NCBI GenBank assembly: GCA_964347475.1
Contig: CAYFYY010000005.1
Coordinates: 1-64,000, forward strand
DNA length: 64,000 nucleotides
Direction of reading: 5' to 3'
Source: GCA-020356105 sp964347475
GTDB taxonomy: Bacteria > Pseudomonadota > Alphaproteobacteria > UBA8366 > JADFVY01
Position 1 is the stretch's first letter. Each line of letters opens with the position of its first letter. The translations under genes and the position numbers were made by a program. Positions 8,740 through 15,211 of the stretch are shown here, in pieces. The notes beneath the pieces are model-generated. The model was given only the letters and a program-made list of their open reading frames with translations. It searched no databases and was not told the DNA's origin.

Positions 8740-8759
8740 AATTTCATTGAATTTCACTG
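8740..8759. promoter_or_regulatory. Tandem 10-bp direct repeat upstream of qhpA
   Basis: AATTTCATTG is followed immediately by AATTTCACTG (one mismatch), so identical faces repeat after one helical turn. It lies about 215 bp upstream of the qhpA start in the 277-bp gap before the main QHNDH genes. In Paracoccus the operon is activated by an AraC-type protein (QhpR); such proteins often bind direct repeats. No qhpR gene is in this window. The assignment as an activator site is inference. Confidence 0.3.
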
Positions 8760-8801
8760 TCCAACCGCTGGCAATCTCGCACAACTGTTTGCGGAGTAAC
8801 G

Positions 8802-10124
8802 TCACAACTCGAATCGATGTTTGAGCCACTCTGCGGCGAGCCGGACCGACGCGGCAGGCTTGTTCAGTCTCCCGGCGAGTTGGCGAATGTCGCGCGGCCC
8901 GCCCGTATCCGTCATTGTGCGGTAGAGCGGCACCAGCGGCACGTCGTCGACGACCCAGACCCCGCGCGGGTGATCCGGCGTGACGATCACGTCATGCTCG
9001 ACTATGAATTCGTCCTCCACGACGGGGCGACGTTCGATACGCGGGGGATGGCTGTTCATCGGTGCATGCGGCGGCTGCAAATCGGGCCAGTTGCGGCGCT
9101 GCATCCAGAACGGGCTGTCGGGCCATCGACGTTCGTGGTCGTAGAACCCGCGCCCGATGCGGCACAGACGCAGGAAATCAAGCTGACAGCGCTCCTCGTA
9201 GAACGACTTGGCCAAGGTGGCGTTTTCGGGCCGCCTAAGCAGCGTGTTGACGGCAGTTGCCGCGGCCTGCGCCCCGCCCAGCGCCACGTAGACACCGTGT
9301 CCCGACAGCGGGTCCGGCGCGACCGCGGCATCGCCAACGCGGATCATGTCTTCGGCGAACGGCTTCCGCGCGCACACAGGATTGGCGTGTCTGACCACAA
9401 CACCGTCCGACGCCCGACCATCGCCGACCCAGCTTCGAGCCTCGCCACAATCGGATAGCATGCCGTCATAAAATTCGACGAGCCGCGCGCGTTTCGGTAC
9501 GTCGCCGGAATCGGCTGCAACCAGAATCTGGAGGATCGCGCGCCCGCCGCCGGTGTTGGCGTACCACATCCAGCCGTTTCTCATGGCGGCGACGGCCGTG
9601 CCGGCGGCCTCGTCGACGCCGGTCCAGCGCCGCGCCAGCGACACCGTTGCCGGACCTTGCAAGCGGGCCGTCGACGGCACGCGTGCGGCACGTCCCCTCG
9701 CCTCGATCAAAAAATCCGCGGTGACCAACTGTGACGACGACAGCTGCACGTGCCAGCGCGATTCAAGCCTCGACGCACGCGTTACGCGGTCGCGCAGGAC
9801 TTCGACACCATGACCACGCACATCGGCAAGCAAGGCACAGTCGAACCTGTGCCGATCGACGACGAACTCTGTATTGACCCGGCTGCGCACGCCATTCCAG
9901 ATGACCTCGCGCACGATTTCCGCGCCGACTGCGTCCGGTGCCTGGCAAAATCCCAGTGTTTTCAGCGCCTGCACGGTCCGCCGGGAGAAGCCTTCGAAAG
10001 CCGCCTGCCTGCGCGGTGCCGCAATCAGCAACGGGCTGTGGCCAAGCCGCGCAAGGCTTATGGCCGCCGCGGCGCCGGCAGGTCCGCCACCCACGATCAG
10101 GATATCTGCGTGTCGATGCGACAT
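8802..10124 (-). CDS. qhpG: QhpG, FAD-dependent monooxygenase of CTQ biogenesis
   Basis: This flavoprotein is known from the Paracoccus system to hydroxylate the target Trp of cross-linked QhpC, the step before quinone formation. The sequence (440 residues from the ATG at 10124) opens with a beta-strand and the FAD fingerprint GGGPAG at residues 12-17. It has the second FAD motif in IRVGDAAVAPDPLSGHGV and a C-terminal extension of about 100 residues rich in Trp, Pro and Arg. The longer open frame from a TTG at 10241 adds 39 residues that do not look like protein, so I use the ATG. It is the first gene of the qhp group in transcription order. Confidence 0.85.
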   Translation of the reverse strand: MSHRHADILIVGGGPAGAAAAISLARLGHSPLLIAAPRRQAAFEGFSRRTVQALKTLGFCQAPDAVGAEIVREVIWNGVRSRVNTEFVVDRHRFDCALLADVRGHGVEVLRDRVTRASRLESRWHVQLSSSQLVTADFLIEARGRAARVPSTARLQGPATVSLARRWTGVDEAAGTAVAAMRNGWMWYANTGGGRAILQILVAADSGDVPKRARLVEFYDGMLSDCGEARSWVGDGRASDGVVVRHANPVCARKPFAEDMIRVGDAAVAPDPLSGHGVYVALGGAQAAATAVNTLLRRPENATLAKSFYEERCQLDFLRLCRIGRGFYDHERRWPDSPFWMQRRNWPDLQPPHAPMNSHPPRIERRPVVEDEFIVEHDVIVTPDHPRGVWVVDDVPLVPLYRTMTDTGGPRDIRQLAGRLNKPAASVRLAAEWLKHRFEL

Positions 10125-10450
10125 GTCCGCCACGGTGTTCGGGTGTCCAGCCTGGACCAGAGCCGTTCCGAAAAAAGGCCCAATCGGTGCGGCCTGCGGG
10201 CATCGGATCCGTGTGGCCGACAGCGATGTCGGGATATCCAACCGTCGTATCGAGATCCCGGATTCGAAAACGGTTGCCGGTTGACAGCGACCCGCGCCTC
10301 GACCGCCCGTGGGCCCATGGTTACACCCGGCCGGCTACCGGCAAACGCCGGGACCCTGTGCCAGAATGATTCGTCCGACCCAAGCAGTTTCATCCCTTCG
10401 GTTTCGAAGAGATCGTCATAGAGAGCACTGTCCAAGTGAGGAAGCCGGGA
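10125..10450. other. Upstream region of qhpG
   Basis: A 326-bp gap. The open frame running through it on the minus strand (starting TTG at 10435, with a reasonable first 30 residues) has no ribosome site or family resemblance and I do not call it. No strong promoter or repeat is visible. If qhpG has its own promoter it should be here. Confidence 0.4.
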
Positions 10451-10858
10451 CTACTCTTCGGGCATGCCCTGGAAATCGAAACTGTCCACCCGTGCCCGGC
10501 ATTCATCAAGGGACATGCCGACACTCCGTCGGTGCAGTTCACCGAGCGTCATGTCCTCCGAGGCATGCTGGGGCAACCTGACAGGTGCCTCCAGCCAGTC
10601 CGCGAATATTTGCTCGACCACATCGGCCATGCGCTGACAACTGGTGTGGTAGAGGAGCGCCTGACCATCGAACGATGTATGTGGAATGATCACGACGTAG
10701 CCGCATTTCCACTGCAGGCGGTCGACGGCAGCAAGCTCGTCACCGTCGTCCAGGAAGAGAACGTTCTCCCGGACCACCGTACAGCGTCCGTTTTGCTGCC
10801 GGCATTCCGCGGAGAAGTCTGTGGAGTTGTCCACAAATTGACTCATCTGTTCATCCAC
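10451..10858 (-). CDS. Hypothetical cysteine-containing protein
   Basis: A 135-residue frame that I do not recognise. It reads like a real soluble protein: acidic N-terminus, a CRQQNGRC pair, a hydrophobic strand (CGYVVIIPHTS) and an amphipathic helix (CQRMADVVEQIFADWL), and no signal peptide. The opposite strand is also open for 176 codons, but its translation is less protein-like. It lies upstream of qhpG on the same strand, 326 bp away, so it may or may not belong to the amine dehydrogenase locus. No function is assigned. Confidence 0.45.
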   Translation of the reverse strand: MDEQMSQFVDNSTDFSAECRQQNGRCTVVRENVLFLDDGDELAAVDRLQWKCGYVVIIPHTSFDGQALLYHTSCQRMADVVEQIFADWLEAPVRLPQHASEDMTLGELHRRSVGMSLDECRARVDSFDFQGMPEE

Positions 10859-11114
10859 GAAGTGCGCGATTTCGGGAGGTCATATCCTGCCGGATCTTAT
10901 GGACCGAGGTCTCGAAAGACTATCGCATCTGCTCTGGTCAATCCAGTCGCGATTGGTGCCGTTTGACTGATCGCCGCGCCGGCGGCACGGGTCCCGGCAA
11001 CGAAAGTGGCAGGCACCAACCACGTTCACGACGCTGTTTCTGGTACGTCACCGGATTGGCTACACTAAGCGGCTGCTGGTCAATGCGAACTCGTCAGCTA
11101 GCGACGGCAGTTTT

Positions 11115-11130
11115 ATTGACATGAGTCAAT
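11115..11130. promoter_or_regulatory. FNR/NnrR-type dyad, ATTGAC-ATGA-GTCAAT
   Basis: A perfect inverted repeat with 6-bp arms and a 4-nt centre. Its core TTGAC-N4-GTCAA differs by one base per arm from the FNR consensus TTGAT-N4-ATCAA and fits the CRP/FNR superfamily. Placed at -41.5 it would predict transcription from about 11164 towards the formate dehydrogenase genes. This would imply control by oxygen or nitrogen oxides; the regulator is not in this window. Confidence 0.45.
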
Positions 11131-11147
11131 GTGCGGGACCCCATTTA

Positions 11148-11179
11148 CGGCAACATTAAATTACCAATTGGTGTTGCCG
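11148..11179. repeat. Inverted repeat CGGCAACA...TGTTGCCG with internal CCAATTGG
   Basis: Perfect 8-bp arms at 11148-11155 and 11172-11179 flank 16 nt that contain a second palindrome, CCAATTGG (11164-11171). It starts 17 bp past the FNR-like dyad, around the predicted transcription start. It could be an operator for a dimeric repressor or a 5' stem-loop in the transcript. Confidence 0.4.
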
Positions 11180-11457
11180 CCTGAACACTTCATTCGGCGC
11201 CGTTGCCGAGGGCGGGACTAACGACTGTGCTGGCATGGCGGGACTGCAAGACCGGTCTGATACTGAAAACCGGTTCCGACCTCACCGGAACGGCGAAGAT
11301 TGTTGTTCACGAAGAGATCATGATCTGTCCCGGACATTCGGACCGACTCGTCCGCCAGGAGCCGCTGGCGCATGAACGCGCACCGACTTGCTGGTTCGCC
11401 AGCGTCGAAGGATGCGTTGGAATTCCCCTGGCGGGACAGACTTCGGAGAGTGATCGA

Positions 11458-12081
11458 TTGAAAACGCGCGCAAACAGCAATTCATCCAAAAAAGCGGGGC
11501 GCAAGCGAAAAGCCGGCGCCTCGATATCAGGTGGCGCGGCCGGAACAGGGAAACCGCTCGACCCTGAGGTCGAACGGTGGTTCACCACTGCGGGCGTGGC
11601 GTTTCCAGCGACGCGGTCGTCGATGATCCCGATGCTGCAGTCGGCCCAGACGGCGCTCGGATACCTGCCGCGCGATGCGATGCAGGCAATCGCGCGCCAC
11701 CTCGTTGTGCCGCCGGCACTGGTCGAGGGTGTCGCAAGTTTCTATGCGCAGTTCCGGTTCAACAAGCCGGGCCGGCACCGCATGACGGTCTGTACCGGCA
11801 CGGCCTGCTACGTGCGCGGGAGCGGGAAGCTTCTGGATGACATCCGGGCGGGCCTCAAGATCGGATCCGGGGAAACCACTGCCGACGGCGCCGTATCTCT
11901 GGAATCGGTCTCGTGCTTCGGCGCCTGCGCACTCGCCCCCGTCGTGGTTCTTGACGACAAGGTTCTTCGCCAGCAGACCAGCGAATCCGTCAAGAGGATC
12001 GTAAGGGACGTGACCGCGACCCCAGCGAAAGGCGGGTCGCGTGCCAGCCGCGCCGCCGCCGCCCGGGGCTCCGGCAAATGA
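11458..12081 (+). CDS. NuoE-like thioredoxin-fold [2Fe-2S] subunit of NAD-linked formate dehydrogenase
   Basis: The protein belongs to the 24-kDa complex I subunit family (FdsG/HoxE-like). After a basic Ser/Lys/Arg-rich N-terminus (about 35 residues) come a helical domain (SMIPMLQSAQTALGYLPRDAMQAIARHL) and the [2Fe-2S] thioredoxin fold with cysteines in CTGTAC and CFGAC. It would shuttle electrons between the FMN subunit and the formate-oxidising subunit. I chose the TTG at 11458 (207 residues) because GGAGAG lies 7 nt upstream and residues before it show no family similarity; an ATG at 11320 is the alternative. Its stop overlaps the next start by 4 nt (ATGA). Confidence 0.85.
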   Translation: MKTRANSNSSKKAGRKRKAGASISGGAAGTGKPLDPEVERWFTTAGVAFPATRSSMIPMLQSAQTALGYLPRDAMQAIARHLVVPPALVEGVASFYAQFRFNKPGRHRMTVCTGTACYVRGSGKLLDDIRAGLKIGSGETTADGAVSLESVSCFGACALAPVVVLDDKVLRQQTSESVKRIVRDVTATPAKGGSRASRAAAARGSGK

Positions 12082-15000
12082 CGAAGCTTAGGCGCCGCGC
12101 CGACCTGGACGACCTGCGCGCCGGCTTCATCGAGTCGTTCGATCCCCACCGGCACCGGATCTTCGTGTGCATGGGCACCGGCTGCAAGGCGTGCGGCGGG
12201 GACCAGATTCTCGAAGCATTCGAAAAGGCTTTGAGACGGGCGAAGCTGCACGACCAGATCGACGTGGTGACGACCGGATGTCGCGGCTTCTGCGAGAACG
12301 GCACGCTCGTGGCTGTGCGCCCGCCCGGCACGCTGTATTGCCGGGTCGAACCGGACGATGTCCCCGATATCGTCGAAAAGACCGTGGTACGCGGCGAGGT
12401 GATCGACCGGCTGCTTTATGAGATGCCGAGCACTGTTGCCGATACGGCGGGGCGACGGATCTCAGCCGAGGAATCGATCCCGTTCTACCAGCACCAGATG
12501 CGCGTCGTGCTCGGGATGAACGACCGCATCGACCCGGCGAAGATCGACGATTACATCCGGGAGGGCGGCTACGCCGGCCTCGCGAAGGCGCTGTTCGACA
12601 TGACCCCGGACCAGATCATCAAAGAGGTGCAGCGGTCGGGCTTGCGCGGGCGGGGCGGCGGCGGCTTTCCAACGGGTCAGAAGTGGAAGTTCTGCCGCGC
12701 TGCGGAGGGCGACGTAAAGTACGTTATCTGCAACGCCGACGAGGGCGATCCGGGCGCGTACATGGATCGCAGCGTGCTAGAGGGCAACCCCCACAGCATC
12801 ATCGAAGGGATGCTGATCGGTGGCTACGCGACCGGCGCGAATCACGGCGTTGTGTACGTGCGGAATGAGTATCCGCTGGCCATCAAGCACCTGATCATCG
12901 CCATCGACCAGATGCGCGCGCGCGGACTGCTCGGCGAGAAAATCCTCGGATCCGATTTCTCTTTCGACATCGTGATCAAGGAGGGGGCCGGCGCCTTCGT
13001 CTGCGGCGAGGAGACCGCGCTCATCGCCAGCATCGAGGGGCACCGCGGCATGCCGAGGGCGCGCCCGCCCTTCCCCGCCGTCAAGGGGCTCTACGGCAAG
13101 CCGACCAACATCAACAACGTCGAGACCTGGGGCAACGTTCCGCATATCGTCACCGGCGGCGCCGAGGCCTATGCGGATCGCGGAAACGATCGCAGCAAGG
13201 GGACCAAGATCTTCTCGCTCGTCGGCCAGGTCAACAACACGGGCCTCGTCGAAGTCCCGATGGGGATGACGCTGCGCCAACTTGTCTACGAGGTCGGCGG
13301 GGGGATCAAGGGTGGACGCGAACTCAAGGCCGTACAGTCCGGCGGCCCGTCCGGCGGCTGCATTCCGGCCCATATGATGCACCTGCCGATCGACTACGAC
13401 TCGCTGACAGAGGCCGGGTCAATCATGGGGTCTGGCGGCCTCGTCGTCATGGACGAGACCACCTGCATGGTCGATCTCGCGCGCTATTTCGTCACCTTCA
13501 CGCAAAACGAGTCCTGCGGCAAATGCGTCCCGTGCCGCCTCGGCACGCAGCAGATGCGGATGATCCTCGACGACATCTGCGAAGGCCGTGGCACGGAGGC
13601 AAGCATTGCCCAACTCGAAGCCCTCGGCGAGGCCGTCGGCAAGGGGTCGCTCTGCGGACTCGGCCAGACCGCGCCGAACCCGGTGCTCACCACGATCAAG
13701 TATTTCCGGGACGAGTATCTCGCGCATGTGCGCGAGAAACGCTGCCCTGCCGGCGTCTGCGAATCGCTGTTCGTCGCCACTTGCTCCAACCGCTGTCCCA
13801 GCGAGGTCGATATCCCGGCCTACATCGCCCTGGTCAAAGAGGGGCGGATCGAAGAGGCCATGCGGTTCCACATGGACCGCAATCCGTTCCCGTCCGTCTG
13901 CGCCCGCGTGTGCCCGCATCCGTGCGAGGCGCGTTGCCGGCGCGACACGCTCGACAGTCCGGTGGCGATCCGCGCGGTCAAGCGCTTCATGGTCGATGAA
14001 GCGGTCGATGTCAGCATGCCTGTGATGAAGCGGCCCGACGAAGAACGGGGGCGCGTCGCGGTCGTCGGCGCCGGCCCGGCGGGGCTAAGCGCGGCGTATT
14101 TCCTGCGCCGCCTCGGGCACGAGGTGGCCGTGTACGAGGCGATGGCCGAGCCGGGGGGGATGCTGCGTTACGGCATTCCCTCCTACCGGCTCCCGCGCAA
14201 GGAGCTGGAGCGCGATATCGAGCGCATCACCGGCATGGGTGTAAAGATCGCCTGCGGCGCCGCCATCGGCAAGGAACTCTCGATCGAAAAGCTGCGCAAG
14301 GACCACGACGCCATCTTCGTCGGCAGCGGGGCGTGGTCTGATGTGACGATGGGCGTTCCCGGCGAAGATGGCCCCGGCGTCGCCTCGGGTATCGCCTTCC
14401 TCAAGACGGTGGAGCTCGGCGGCAAGGTCGACCGTATCGAGGGCGACGCGGTCGTCGTGGGCGGCGGCAATACCGCGATCGACGCGGCACGCACGGCGCT
14501 TAGGCTGGGCGCGGACAGTGTCACCGTTGTCTACCGCAGAACCCGCGAGGAAATGCCGGTTCAGCCCGAGGAGATCACCGAGGCCCTGGACGAGGACGTG
14601 AAATTCGAATTCCTCGTCGCGCCCGTCGAAGTCATCCGCAACGGCAAGCCACCGGTAGCCATCAAGCTGCAGCGGATGCGGCTGGGCGATTTCGATGACA
14701 GCGGCCGCAGACGGCCGGTGCCGATCGACGGTGAGTTCATTGAGCTTCCGGCGGCCCACATCATTCGGGCAATAGGCCAGAAGCCGATCGTTCCCAAGGG
14801 CGGGCCCCCGGTATCGAAGCGCGGCACGGTCTCGGTGGATCGATTCTCGCTGGCGACGGAGGTTGACGGCATCTTCGCCGGCGGCGATGCCGTACTCGGC
14901 CCCGCCACTGCGGTCGAGGCGATCGCCCATGGACGGCGCGCGGCCGAGGCCATCGAGCACTACCTGAACCCGGATAGACGGATGCGGTATCCATGGAACG

Positions 15001-15209
15001 CGGCGCGCGTGCTCGATACCGATTTCGATCCGGCCGCTGCACCGTCGGCGGCCACCCGCCAAGAGGCACCGAAATTGACGCCGGAGGAACGGCGCACCTG
15101 CTTCGGCGAGGTGGAAATGACCCTTTGCGCTGCCGACGCCCGGCTCGAGGCGGGCCGCTGCCTGCGCTGCGACTACGGCAAGACGGTCGTATCGCGGGAT
15201 GAGGAATGA
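12078..15209 (+). CDS. NuoF-GltD fusion: FMN/NAD(P)H subunit of formate dehydrogenase
   Basis: A 1043-residue fusion. Residues 1-115 are a second thioredoxin-like [2Fe-2S] domain (Cys31, Cys36, Cys68, Cys72). Residues 130-550 are NuoF: the glycine-rich FMN/NAD loop GRGGGGFPTG at 191-200, the ICNADEGDPGAYMDR block, and 4Fe-4S ligands Cys480, Cys483, Cys486 and Cys526. Residues 560-1010 are a glutamate synthase small-subunit-like module with an N-terminal Cys-rich Fe-S region, FAD motif VVGAGPAGLS (662-671) and NADPH motif VVGGGNTAIDAA. The end carries CLRC. With the GltD module it could use NADP or two pyridine nucleotides at once, as in Nfn-type bifurcation; that is inference. Overlaps by 4 nt at the upstream gene. 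Confidence 0.87.
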   Translation: MTKLRRRADLDDLRAGFIESFDPHRHRIFVCMGTGCKACGGDQILEAFEKALRRAKLHDQIDVVTTGCRGFCENGTLVAVRPPGTLYCRVEPDDVPDIVEKTVVRGEVIDRLLYEMPSTVADTAGRRISAEESIPFYQHQMRVVLGMNDRIDPAKIDDYIREGGYAGLAKALFDMTPDQIIKEVQRSGLRGRGGGGFPTGQKWKFCRAAEGDVKYVICNADEGDPGAYMDRSVLEGNPHSIIEGMLIGGYATGANHGVVYVRNEYPLAIKHLIIAIDQMRARGLLGEKILGSDFSFDIVIKEGAGAFVCGEETALIASIEGHRGMPRARPPFPAVKGLYGKPTNINNVETWGNVPHIVTGGAEAYADRGNDRSKGTKIFSLVGQVNNTGLVEVPMGMTLRQLVYEVGGGIKGGRELKAVQSGGPSGGCIPAHMMHLPIDYDSLTEAGSIMGSGGLVVMDETTCMVDLARYFVTFTQNESCGKCVPCRLGTQQMRMILDDICEGRGTEASIAQLEALGEAVGKGSLCGLGQTAPNPVLTTIKYFRDEYLAHVREKRCPAGVCESLFVATCSNRCPSEVDIPAYIALVKEGRIEEAMRFHMDRNPFPSVCARVCPHPCEARCRRDTLDSPVAIRAVKRFMVDEAVDVSMPVMKRPDEERGRVAVVGAGPAGLSAAYFLRRLGHEVAVYEAMAEPGGMLRYGIPSYRLPRKELERDIERITGMGVKIACGAAIGKELSIEKLRKDHDAIFVGSGAWSDVTMGVPGEDGPGVASGIAFLKTVELGGKVDRIEGDAVVVGGGNTAIDAARTALRLGADSVTVVYRRTREEMPVQPEEITEALDEDVKFEFLVAPVEVIRNGKPPVAIKLQRMRLGDFDDSGRRRPVPIDGEFIELPAAHIIRAIGQKPIVPKGGPPVSKRGTVSVDRFSLATEVDGIFAGGDAVLGPATAVEAIAHGRRAAEAIEHYLNPDRRMRYPWNAARVLDTDFDPAAAPSAATRQEAPKLTPEERRTCFGEVEMTLCAADARLEAGRCLRCDYGKTVVSRDEE

Positions 15210-15211
15210 TC

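Larger units (their letters stand above)
10859..11457. other. Long upstream region of the formate dehydrogenase operon
   Basis: Divergent intergenic space of about 600 bp. It contains an FNR-like dyad (11115-11130), a longer inverted repeat (11148-11179) and a stretch (11203-11457) that stays in frame with the NuoE-like gene. The encoded residues of that stretch show no resemblance to the family, so I treat it as an untranslated leader. Short self-complementary segments near 11250-11290 suggest RNA structure, but I could not match it to a known riboswitch. Confidence 0.45.

Noticed and set aside
10097..10435. A minus-strand 112-codon frame between qhpG and the hypothetical gene
   Set aside because: TTG start, no ribosome site, and most of it overlaps the qhpG start region; no family pattern.
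10436..10966. A 176-codon plus-strand frame opposite the 135-residue hypothetical gene
   Set aside because: Weaker protein-like pattern and no ribosome site; I kept the minus-strand reading, with low confidence.
11180..11457. A molybdenum-cofactor riboswitch in the formate dehydrogenase leader
   Set aside because: I could not find the conserved core of that RNA by eye; only short self-complementary pieces are present.
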